A DNA stretch of 19,055 nt from JBFFXF01 sp041569895 (GTDB lineage: Bacteria; Planctomycetota; UBA8108; JACQVS01): contig JBFFXF010000134.1 in NCBI GenBank assembly GCA_041569895.1, positions 1 to 19,055 on the forward strand, read 5' to 3'. This document shows positions 7,239-14,065 of the stretch, one piece after another; position 1 is the stretch's first letter; each line of letters starts with the position of its first letter. Under the pieces are notes generated by a model. The model saw only the letters and a list, made by a program, of their open reading frames with translations. It was not told where the DNA came from and ran no database searches. A program made the position numbers and the translations under genes.

Positions 7239-8602
7239 GCGAGGAGCTCCTCGAACACGGTGCCGCCGTCGACGATCGGCACCGGCCGCCCGAGCGGCGT
7301 GTAGTAGATCCTGTCGCTGTCGATCCCCATCAGATGGAAGATCGTCCGCCAGAGATCGCGGATGCCGACGGGGGTCGTGGTCACCGACGAGGCGGTCCTG
7401 TCGGTCGCGCCGATGACGACGCCGCGCTTCGTTCCCCCACCGGCGATGAGGACGCTCTGCGCCGCCGACCAGTGGTCGCGGCCGACGTCCTTGTTGATCT
7501 TCGGCGTCCGCCCCATCTCGCCCAGCATCAGCACGAGCGTGTCGTCGAGCATGCCCCGCTCGTCGAGATCGGTGACCAGGGCGGAGAAGGCGCTGTCGGC
7601 GCTCGGCGCGAGCGACTTCTCGAGGCTCTCGAAGTTGTCGAAGTGCGTGTCCCAGCTGCCGTGGTCGATGCCGACGAAGCGACAGCCCGCCTCGACGAGG
7701 CGACGCGCGAGCAGCGCGCACTGGCCGAGCTGATGGTACCCGTAACGCTCGCGGAGCGACTCGGGCTCCGAATGGATGTCGAAGGCCTCCCTCGCCCGGG
7801 GCGAGGTGATCATGCTGAAGGCCTTCTCGTAGTAGGTCGACATCTCCGCGGAGCGCCCGGGGGTCGCGATCGACGGGTCGCCGGCGCCGGTCGGGAGGAG
7901 CCCCTTCTCGCCGAGCTCCTCGAGCCGCTCGAGCAGACGGCGACGGCGCGCGAAACGCTCGGCGGCGATCGCGGTCGACGCGAGGTTGACGTCCCTGACC
8001 TCGAAGTCGGGCTGCACGGGATCGGTCTCGATGACGAACGGCGAGTACGACGGCCCGTAGAAGCCCGGCCCGCCCGCGCTCAGCGGGTTGGGGACGTTGA
8101 TGTAGGGCGGCACCGGTCCGCCCGGCCCGAGCTCGCGCGCGACCACCGAGCCCATCGACGGGTAGAGCGGGTTGGTCGGGATGCCCTTCGCCTGCCCGTC
8201 GGAGAAGCTCGGCGGGTATCCCGTCAGGAACCAGTGCGAGCCGGTCTGGTGGCCGTTGTCGCCGTGGCTGTGGCTGCGGAGGATGGTGTACCTGTCCGCG
8301 ACCCGGGCGCAGCGCGTCATCAGCTCGCCGACGTACGTCCCCGGGACGCTGGTGGGAATCGGGCGGTACGGACCGCGGATCTCGCTCGGCGCGTCGGGCT
8401 TGAGGTCCCACATGTCGATGGTGCTCGGCCCGCCCTCGAGGAAGAGCAGGATGCACGCCTTCGCCCTCGGCGGCCTCGAAGTCGGCGCGAGGTCCTCCAT
8501 GGCGAGGAGGTGCGGCAGCGACAGCCCGGTCATCAGGCCGGTGCCGCCGATCTTGATCGCCTGCCGGCGCGTCACGCCGTCGCAGTAGGAACGCTTGGTC
8601 AT
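7235..8602 (-). CDS. DUF1501 domain-containing protein (Tat-exported), operon copy 1
   Basis: The product is 455 aa, usual for the family. The ATG has GAGGG 7 nt upstream, lying over the stop of the preceding gene. A Tat signal is visible (TRRQAIKIGGTGLMTGL, Arg 12-13). DUF1501 belongs to the alkaline phosphatase/sulfatase-like fold group. Family signatures are 'LFLEGGPSTIDMWDLKPDAP', 'HSHGDNGHQTGSHWFLTGY', 'DHGSWDTHFDNFESLEKSL' and 'LGEMGRTPKINKDVGRDHW'. It sits 10 bases after the DUF1549/DUF1553 gene and overlaps the PPC gene by four bases, the classic planctomycete arrangement. The enzymatic reaction is not established for the family. Export is expected as a folded, possibly metal-containing protein. 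Confidence 0.93.
   Translation of the reverse strand: MTKRSYCDGVTRRQAIKIGGTGLMTGLSLPHLLAMEDLAPTSRPPRAKACILLFLEGGPSTIDMWDLKPDAPSEIRGPYRPIPTSVPGTYVGELMTRCARVADRYTILRSHSHGDNGHQTGSHWFLTGYPPSFSDGQAKGIPTNPLYPSMGSVVARELGPGGPVPPYINVPNPLSAGGPGFYGPSYSPFVIETDPVQPDFEVRDVNLASTAIAAERFARRRRLLERLEELGEKGLLPTGAGDPSIATPGRSAEMSTYYEKAFSMITSPRAREAFDIHSEPESLRERYGYHQLGQCALLARRLVEAGCRFVGIDHGSWDTHFDNFESLEKSLAPSADSAFSALVTDLDERGMLDDTLVLMLGEMGRTPKINKDVGRDHWSAAQSVLIAGGGTKRGVVIGATDRTASSVTTTPVGIRDLWRTIFHLMGIDSDRIYYTPLGRPVPIVDGGTVFEELLA
7240..7253 (-). promoter_or_regulatory. Ribosome-binding site of the PPC gene inside a 14-bp perfect palindrome
   Basis: CGAGGAGCTCCTCG is self-complementary and contains the GAGGAG that precedes the GTG start at 7238. 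It lies in the last codons of DUF1501 (Glu-Glu-Leu-Leu). It could form only a short 5-bp stem with a 4-base loop, so any effect on translation is speculative. Confidence 0.45.
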
Positions 8603-8612
8603 CGATCCGCCC

Positions 8613-11039
8613 TCAGTGAACGAAAATGAACCGTTTCGTGTTCAACAGGGTCCACAGCACGTCCTCCGTCGCTTGCCTTCGATCGAGGCTCTCGAAGAGC
8701 CCGAGGAAGAGCTCGCGCTCCGCCGACGTCGGAAAACGGGACAGCGTCGCCAGGAAGAGCTCCTCGATGATCTCGCCGGGCTGCTTCCCGGAGGTCGCCA
8801 GCGCGCGGGCGCGTCCGTGCCGGTGGCGGATCTTCCGCGCCACCTCCGGCGAGTTGGTCAGGTAGAGCGCCTGCGCGATGCTCGGCTCCGTGCCGCGCTC
8901 GCACTCGCAGACGCTGAGCCTCTTCGGACGACCGAAGATCTCGAAGAAGTACGACGGCATGCGATTGTCCCAGACCTCGATGGCGCGATACCCGATCGGC
9001 CAGCCGTTGAAGCTCTCCGGCACTCCGGTCGCCCCGCTGATCGCATCGAGGAGCACCTCGGCGGGCATCGGACGGTAGACGGCGCGGGAGAAGCTCTGCC
9101 GATCGTGGAGGTTGGTCTCGTTCGGGACGGAGCTCAGCCCGTAGACCCGCGAGAGGACGAGCGTCCTTGTGAAGGCCCTGAGGTCGTAGTCGAGGTCGCG
9201 CAGGTGCTTCGCGAGCGCATCGAGGAGGGGCTCGTTGGTCGCGGGGTTCGTCGCCCGCTGGTCGTCGACCGGCTCGAAGAGCCCACGGCCGAAGTAATGG
9301 GCCCAGAGGCGATTCGCGATGAGGCGCGCGAAGAACGGATTGTCGGGCGCGGTGATCCAGTCGGCGAGCGCCTCTCTCCGGTCGCGCGAGTCGTCGAGAT
9401 CCGCCGGGCCGGCGCCGAGGGCCGCCGCCGCCACGGCCTCCCCGGTGCCCGGATCCTCGAGGTCCTTGCCCGCAGCCGGGAAGATGGTCGAACCCTTGCG
9501 CGAGATGCCCGTGAAGAACCCGCCGAGGGCGTAGTAGTCACGCGGGTTCCACTTCTCGGCCGGGTGCTGGTGGCACTTCGCGCACTCGATGCGCACGCCG
9601 AGAAAGAGCTGGCTCACCCTGGCGCCGAGATCCCCGGCGGCGTCCTTCGGGCCACCGAGCGCCTCGAGAGCGGCAGCGGGGCCGACCGCCGTCGTGCTGC
9701 CACGAGCCGTGAGGATCGCCCGGACGAGCTCATCGTACGGGACGTTGTCGCGAAACTGCTGCCGCAGCCAGCGCATCGTCGCCACCGCGGTCTGCGCCCC
9801 GAGCCTGGCGGTGTCGACGCGCAGCAGATCGCCCCAGCGCATCGCGTGGTAGACGGCGTACTCCTCCCGCTCGAGGAGGTCGTCGACGAGTCGCCGACGC
9901 CTGTCGGGCGCGGCGTCCTCGAGGAAGGCGCGCGCCTCCTCGGGCGTCGGCAGCGTGCCGGTGGTGTCGAGGAAGACCCGCCGCAGGAACGCGCTGTCGT
10001 CGGCGGGCTCGCTGGGGCGCACGCCGAGCAGCTCGAGCTTGTCCCACACCAGCGCGTCGACGAAGTTCGTCTCGGGTGGTCGCTCGAAGCGAACGCCGGG
10101 CCGGGGGATCGTCACGCGGCAGACGACCGCCTGCCCCATGTATCGCACCAGGATCGCCGCCTCCCCGGGAACCTCGCCCGCGTCGATGCGCCCCGAGCGG
10201 TCGACCCCGGCGATCGGCGGCGCGTTCGACTCGTACTCCGCCTCGACGGTGACACAGCGCCGGCCGCCGTCCGTGTCGATCGCGGTGACGCGAAGCTGCT
10301 GCGTTCCACGGGGCGAGAGCACGGCCTCGCGCGGCTCGACCTCGATGCTGGCCAGACGCGGCGCGCCCTCCACCTCGAAGCGCGCGCCCTCGGAGATCCA
10401 TCGGCGGAGGCGTCGATACCACGCGCTCCCGGTCTCGACCTTGCCACCACCGCCGTGCGGCCAGGCCGCGGTCGCCTTGAGGAGGAGGAGGCTGGCGTCC
10501 GGTCGCGCGAACGACACGCGGCGTGCCCGAGATGCGAGCGCGATCGCCTCGTGATCGCCGGTCGGGTCCGAGCCGAAGAAGCTGAGGTAGAATCCGTTCT
10601 GGCCGCCGTTCTTCGCATGGCACGCGACCGAGTTGCAGCCCGCCTTGGTGAGGATCGGGAGGATGTCGTCCCGAAACGAGACCGGCCGCGGACTCGCAAA
10701 GGCGCGCACGCGCACCGGCACCTCGACGCGCCCTGCCTCGCCGGCGCTGACGACGATCCGCGTCGTGCCGTCACCGCGAGGAAGGACGACGCCGCGCGCG
10801 TCGACCACGGCGACGGACGGATCGAGTGAGCGATACTCCGCCGCGTGCGTCCGGTCGACGAGCGCATCGCCCGAGACCGCGGTGACGACGAGCTGCGAGG
10901 AGGCGTCGGGAAGGTCCAGGGAGACCGCCGCGGGGCTGACGCGGACCTCCGCGGCGAGGCCCCGCGAGAGAATCGCGGCGAGGACCACCGCCTGGAGGGA
11001 GCACCGGCATACGCGTAAGCGCCGCGTCGTCCTGCTCAT
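8613..11039 (-). CDS. DUF1549/DUF1553 (PSCyt2/PSD1) protein with bacterial Ig-like domains and cytochrome-like motifs
   Basis: The product is 808 aa. A signal peptide is visible (Arg-rich start, then LQAVVLAAILSRGLAA). Residues ~31-112 and ~229-311 are bacterial Ig-like (BIG2-type) domains flanking a cytochrome-like segment (~118-222) with 'AGCNSVACHAK', a CX4CH site with Cys135, Cys140 and His141. DUF1549 spans ~324-545 and carries a canonical CXXCH in 'IECAKCHQHPAEKW' (Cys486, Cys489, His490). DUF1553 spans ~556-800 with 'ADWITAPDNPFFARLIANR' and 'MPAEVLLDAISGATG'. The end 'LNTKRFIFVH' is typical of the family. It is the first gene of the minus-strand operon. Covalent heme and a redox or electron-transfer role at the surface are expected but unproven. 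I see no clear Shine-Dalgarno before the ATG. Confidence 0.9.
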   Translation of the reverse strand: MSRTTRRLRVCRCSLQAVVLAAILSRGLAAEVRVSPAAVSLDLPDASSQLVVTAVSGDALVDRTHAAEYRSLDPSVAVVDARGVVLPRGDGTTRIVVSAGEAGRVEVPVRVRAFASPRPVSFRDDILPILTKAGCNSVACHAKNGGQNGFYLSFFGSDPTGDHEAIALASRARRVSFARPDASLLLLKATAAWPHGGGGKVETGSAWYRRLRRWISEGARFEVEGAPRLASIEVEPREAVLSPRGTQQLRVTAIDTDGGRRCVTVEAEYESNAPPIAGVDRSGRIDAGEVPGEAAILVRYMGQAVVCRVTIPRPGVRFERPPETNFVDALVWDKLELLGVRPSEPADDSAFLRRVFLDTTGTLPTPEEARAFLEDAAPDRRRRLVDDLLEREEYAVYHAMRWGDLLRVDTARLGAQTAVATMRWLRQQFRDNVPYDELVRAILTARGSTTAVGPAAALEALGGPKDAAGDLGARVSQLFLGVRIECAKCHQHPAEKWNPRDYYALGGFFTGISRKGSTIFPAAGKDLEDPGTGEAVAAAALGAGPADLDDSRDRREALADWITAPDNPFFARLIANRLWAHYFGRGLFEPVDDQRATNPATNEPLLDALAKHLRDLDYDLRAFTRTLVLSRVYGLSSVPNETNLHDRQSFSRAVYRPMPAEVLLDAISGATGVPESFNGWPIGYRAIEVWDNRMPSYFFEIFGRPKRLSVCECERGTEPSIAQALYLTNSPEVARKIRHRHGRARALATSGKQPGEIIEELFLATLSRFPTSAERELFLGLFESLDRRQATEDVLWTLLNTKRFIFVH

Positions 11040-11079
11040 GCGCGGTCACAGCGTAGCCCGGCGAGCGGGGAGCCGTCAA

Positions 11080-11110
11080 CGACCGTTCGACCGCCACCGA
11101 CCGTTTGACC
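11080..11110. repeat. 13-bp near-perfect direct repeat, possible operator
   Basis: CGACCGTTCGACC (11080-11092) recurs as CGACCGTTTGACC (11098-11110), with one mismatch and an 18-bp period. The second copy contains the TTGACC element. The position between divergent genes suggests a binding site for a regulator, which is inference. Confidence 0.55.
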
Positions 11111-11182
11111 TGGGGTCGATTCTGCGCGAGACTGCGTCCGGCGAGCGCGCGGAGACGATCATGAGGACGGTGACCGGTCCCT

Positions 11183-11229
11183 CCCGTGCCCGGGCGCTCG
11201 GTTCCCGAGGGATCGGGAACGGGCACGGG
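11183..11229 (+). promoter_or_regulatory. Two-part hairpin in the leader of the oxidoreductase gene
   Basis: CCCGTGCCC (11183-11191) is the exact reverse complement of GGGCACGGG (11221-11229). Nested inside, GTTCCCGA (11201-11208) pairs exactly with TCGGGAAC (11213-11220) around a GGGA loop. The two stems stack on the 3' side and are offset by a 9-base bulge (11192-11200) on the 5' side. The 3' arms are also the first G-tracts of the adjacent array, so hairpin and quadruplex would be mutually exclusive. Confidence 0.6.
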
Positions 11230-11256
11230 AACGGGGACGGGTACGGGAACGAGGGG
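11215..11256 (+). repeat. Six-nt-periodic G-tract array with G-quadruplex potential
   Basis: Seven G-runs of 3-4 bases start at 11215, 11221, 11227, 11233, 11239, 11245 and 11253. The first six start at exact 6-base intervals, mostly as GGGNAC units. The array is on the sense strand, 38 bases before the ATG of the oxidoreductase. It satisfies the G3N1-7 quadruplex rule several times over. It may also be a simple hexanucleotide repeat prone to slippage. Confidence 0.75.
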
Positions 11257-11283
11257 CGTCGAGGGCGCCGCTCTTCACGACAA

Positions 11284-11289
11284 AGGGAG
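11284..11289 (+). promoter_or_regulatory. Shine-Dalgarno AGGGAG of the oxidoreductase gene
   Basis: AGGGAG is followed by five bases and then ATG at 11295, which fixes the start and leaves a compact Tat signal at the N-terminus. Confidence 0.75.
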
Positions 11290-11294
11290 CTCGA

Positions 11295-12674
11295 ATGAAC
11301 GCCAGCCAGACCACCACGCCGCCCCGCCGGCTCGGACGACGTCGGTTCCTCGCCGCCAGCGCCGCTCTCGGGACGACGGCGGCGCTCGCTCCCGCGGTGC
11401 TCGGGGCCGCGGCGAACACCAACAGCCGGCTCCGCATCCTGCAGATCGGCGCCGGAGGCATCGGCGGGCTCGACCGGCAGGGCGTGAAGGACCACCCGCG
11501 GGTCGAGTTCGCCGGCTTCTGCGACGTCGATCGCCAGGCGCTCGACCGCGTCGCCGCGGAGTTTCCCGGCGCGTTCACGGTGGCGGACTATCGCGAGGCG
11601 TTCGCCGAGCGCGCGGACGAGTTCGATGCGGTCATCGTCGACACGCCCGATTTCCACCACGCGCCGATGATGATCACGGCGCTGAAGCACGGGAAGCACG
11701 TGTACGGACAGAAGCCGCTCGTGCACCAGCTCGACGAGATCCGGATGTTGCGCGACGTCCTCGCGAAGCGCCCGGGCCTGGTCACGCAGATGGGCAACCA
11801 GCGGGCGAGCGTCACCGGTCGCATGCAGGCGGTCGAGATGCTGCGGCGGAACCAGCTCGGGCGGCCCGTCGAGGCGCACGTCTGGACCGGCGCGGTGCAG
11901 CGGGACTCGCACTTCGCGGCTCCGTGGAGTCCGGTGCCGGAGCCGCAGCCGGTGCCCGGGCACATCGACTGGGATCTCTGGAACGGCCCGCTGACGACGC
12001 GCCTCCCGTACAGCACGGACCTGGCGCCGAAGCGGTGGCGGGCGTTCTGGGAGACCGGCGGCGGGCAGCTCGCCGACTGGGGCTGTCACCTGGTCGACGT
12101 GCTCTACTACGCGTACGACCTGCCGTCGCCGCGCGCCGTGCAGACGAACACCATCCGCGCCGCGGGCACCGGGCACTCGGCGTACAACCAGAGCACCATC
12201 ACGTATCCGGGCGGCGAGCGGTTCGCCGGCGACACGTTCGTCGTCCGTTACAACGACAGCGTCATCCGGCCGTCGTTCGCCGCCATCGGCCTGCCGCCGA
12301 TGAGACCCGGCGTGAACCACACGCTGATCGTCTGCGAGGAGGGCGCGCTGTTGCTCGGCGATCTCGGGAAGATCGACGTCTACCGCGGCGGCCGGCGCGT
12401 CGACGAGGCGAGGCCGGACGTCGAGCCGTGCGACCACTGGAAGGACTGGGTCGACCGCTGCCTCGGCGCGAAGAAGCCGGTGTGGTCGCCGTTCTCGATG
12501 GCGCTGCGAATCACCGAGCCGTCGCTGCTCGCGGTCAAGGCCACGCGCTATCCGGGCGAGGAGCTGCGATGGGATGGCGACGCCTGCCGATTCACCAATC
12601 ACGACGGCGCCAACCGCGACATCCTCGGTCGGGAGTACCGCGAGGGCTTCGGACCGCCGGAGGTCACGCCGTAG
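11295..12674 (+). CDS. Gfo/Idh/MocA family oxidoreductase, Tat-exported
   Basis: The product is 459 aa. A Tat signal is visible at residues ~11-38 (GRRRFLAASAALGTTAALAP). The Rossmann NAD(P)-binding motif follows at ~48-58 ('LQIGAGGIGG'), then 'FCDVDRQ' for cofactor recognition. The family EKP motif appears as 'YGQKPLVHQ' (Lys140-Pro141), a Gln variant common in planctomycete members. 'GGGQLADWGCHLVDVLYY' supplies the usual Asp/His pair (Asp261, His265). Family enzymes oxidise or reduce sugars and other polyols with bound NAD(P). Exported members probably carry their cofactor through Tat already bound. It is the only complete plus-strand gene, transcribed alone from the divergent region. The substrate is unknown, though neighbouring degradative genes make a sugar derivative plausible. 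Confidence 0.93.
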   Translation: MNASQTTTPPRRLGRRRFLAASAALGTTAALAPAVLGAAANTNSRLRILQIGAGGIGGLDRQGVKDHPRVEFAGFCDVDRQALDRVAAEFPGAFTVADYREAFAERADEFDAVIVDTPDFHHAPMMITALKHGKHVYGQKPLVHQLDEIRMLRDVLAKRPGLVTQMGNQRASVTGRMQAVEMLRRNQLGRPVEAHVWTGAVQRDSHFAAPWSPVPEPQPVPGHIDWDLWNGPLTTRLPYSTDLAPKRWRAFWETGGGQLADWGCHLVDVLYYAYDLPSPRAVQTNTIRAAGTGHSAYNQSTITYPGGERFAGDTFVVRYNDSVIRPSFAAIGLPPMRPGVNHTLIVCEEGALLLGDLGKIDVYRGGRRVDEARPDVEPCDHWKDWVDRCLGAKKPVWSPFSMALRITEPSLLAVKATRYPGEELRWDGDACRFTNHDGANRDILGREYREGFGPPEVTP

Positions 12675-12681
12675 AATCGAC

Positions 12682-12701
12682 GGGCGAGACGCGTCGCGCC
12701 C
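12682..12701. terminator. Imperfect palindrome between convergent genes, possible shared terminator
   Basis: GGGCG (12682-12686) pairs with CGCCC (12697-12701) around a central self-complementary GACGCGTC, with one A/G mismatch pair. On the + strand it is followed by TCGTTTCTC, a weak T-rich tract. It fills the 34-base gap between two convergent stop codons. A bidirectional terminator is plausible but the T-run is poor. Confidence 0.4.
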
Positions 12702-12708
12702 TCGTTTC

Positions 12709-14046
12709 TCAGAGCAGCGGCAGCGGCTGGCCGTCGCAGATGGCGTACGGCTTCCCCTCCTCGTCGTGCAGTTCCGCGCGCGGGTCGATGCCGAGCGTCT
12801 GGAAGACCGTCGCGTGCAGGTCGGCCGGCGAGCAGGGATTGGTCGCGGGCGTGACGCCGTTGGTGTCGCTGCTGCCGTAGACCTGGCCGCCCTGGATGCC
12901 GCCGCCCGCGAGGATGATCGAGTAGACCGCCGGGTGGTGATCGCGACCGGCGTTGTTGTTGATCTTCGGCGTGCGGCCGAAGTCGGTCATGACCACCACG
13001 AGCGTCTCCTCGAGCATCCCGCGCTGGTCGAGGTCGGTCAGCAGCGCGGACACCGAGCGGTCGAACACCGGCAGCAACCGCTTCTTCATCTTCGCGAAGT
13101 GGTCCTTGTGCGTGTCCCAGTTGTCGCCGCTGCCGCCGGCGAGGTCTCCCGCGCCGGCGCAGACCTGGACGACCGGGACTCCCGCCTCGACAAGCCGCCG
13201 CGCCAGCAGCAGGCCCTGCCCGCCCATGTGATTGCCGTACATGGCGCGGATCTTCGAGTCCTCCTTCTCGAGGTCGTAGGCGTCGCTGAGGGCGGAATCG
13301 AGCAGCATGTCCGCGGCCATCTGGCGATACCGGTCGAGCCGCTCGTACGTCGTCCGCGTGCCGATCTTGCGCTCGAGCTGCGAGAGCAGCCACTGGCGCC
13401 GGGCCATGCGGTCCTCTTTCAGGGTGAGCTTCAGGTTCAGGCGGCCGTTCTTGCGTGACGTGCCGCCGAACGGTCGGCCCGCCGGCGTCGGGATGAGGAT
13501 CGGATCGTAATCGGCGCCGAGCCAGCCGCCGTACTCGCCGGCCATCAGCGTGCCGTTGTCGTACATCGAGTACGGCAGGCGGATCGCGCCGGGCGTTCCC
13601 GTCGACTGGTCCTGGAAGCGCGACACCATCGCCGCCAGGGACGGCCAGTTCTGGCGGTCCTTCGCCCGTCCCCCGGCCGGCCTGTGTCCGGTGAGGTTGT
13701 AGTAGACCGCGCCGCCGTGACCGCCGTCGGTGTGATGGATCGACCGGACGATGGCGAGCTTGTCGGAGTGCTTCGCCATCAGCGGGATGTGCTCGCAGAA
13801 CCGGATCCCCGGCGTCGCCGTCTCGATCGCCGCGAACTCGCCGCGCACCTCGAGGGCCGCATCCGGCTTCGGATCCCACGTCTCGTAATGGCTGATGCCG
13901 CCCCAGCAGTAGATGACGATGCACGACTTCGCCGTCCGCGGCGCGGCGGACTGGTCCCGCGCCTTGAGGAACGTCGGAATCGTCAGTCCGGCCAGGCCGA
14001 CACTCGACCGCAGGATGTCACGTCGTGAGTAACGCAGATCGATCAT
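12709..14046 (-). CDS. DUF1501 domain-containing protein (Tat-exported), copy 2
   Basis: The product is 445 aa. The ATG has GGGAG 4 nt upstream (14051-14055). A Tat signal is visible (YSRRDILRSSVGLAGLTIP, Arg 8-9). Family signatures are 'VIYCWGGISHYETWDPKPDA', 'RSIHHTDGGHGGAVYYNLTG', 'GDNWDTHKDHFAKMKKRLL' and 'MTDFGRTPKINNNAGRDHH'. It is clearly diverged from the first DUF1501 copy in this window. Unlike that copy it has no DUF1549/DUF1553 gene beside it; instead it follows the LRR/VHL-like gene by 19 bases on the same strand and is probably co-transcribed with it. It ends convergently with the oxidoreductase. The enzymatic activity of the family is unproven. Confidence 0.93.
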   Translation of the reverse strand: MIDLRYSRRDILRSSVGLAGLTIPTFLKARDQSAAPRTAKSCIVIYCWGGISHYETWDPKPDAALEVRGEFAAIETATPGIRFCEHIPLMAKHSDKLAIVRSIHHTDGGHGGAVYYNLTGHRPAGGRAKDRQNWPSLAAMVSRFQDQSTGTPGAIRLPYSMYDNGTLMAGEYGGWLGADYDPILIPTPAGRPFGGTSRKNGRLNLKLTLKEDRMARRQWLLSQLERKIGTRTTYERLDRYRQMAADMLLDSALSDAYDLEKEDSKIRAMYGNHMGGQGLLLARRLVEAGVPVVQVCAGAGDLAGGSGDNWDTHKDHFAKMKKRLLPVFDRSVSALLTDLDQRGMLEETLVVVMTDFGRTPKINNNAGRDHHPAVYSIILAGGGIQGGQVYGSSDTNGVTPATNPCSPADLHATVFQTLGIDPRAELHDEEGKPYAICDGQPLPLL

Positions 14047-14065
14047 GCTGCTCCCGATCCGTTCT

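Larger units (their letters stand above)
11040..11294. promoter_or_regulatory. Divergent promoter region between the operon and the oxidoreductase
   Basis: These 255 bases separate divergent starts, so promoters for both directions must lie here. Visible structure is a 13-bp direct repeat, a long hairpin, and a G-tract array, each listed separately. On the + strand TTGACC (11105-11110) resembles a -35 box, but the best partner 17 nt on (GAGACT) is a poor -10, so I do not call a specific promoter. Confidence 0.5.

Noticed and set aside
5376..7304. 642-codon open frame on the + strand
   Set aside because: Antisense shadow of the PPC/Ig-like gene, Arg/Asp-rich, with no recognisable motif or ribosome-binding site.
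7239..8456. Upstream extension of the PPC gene frame (406 codons)
   Set aside because: This stretch is the DUF1501 gene read in another frame. The true start is the GTG overlapping the DUF1501 stop.
8595..10829. 744-codon open frame on the + strand
   Set aside because: It lies antisense to the DUF1549/DUF1553 gene. Its product is a low-complexity Arg/Glu/Val/Ala-rich string with no domain, typical of a high-GC shadow frame.
11215..11256. CRISPR-like short periodic repeat
   Set aside because: The unit is only 6 bases with no unique spacers; it is a simple G-tract array.
11076..12602. 508-codon open frame on the - strand
   Set aside because: Antisense to the oxidoreductase, which has a ribosome-binding site, Tat signal and full family motifs.
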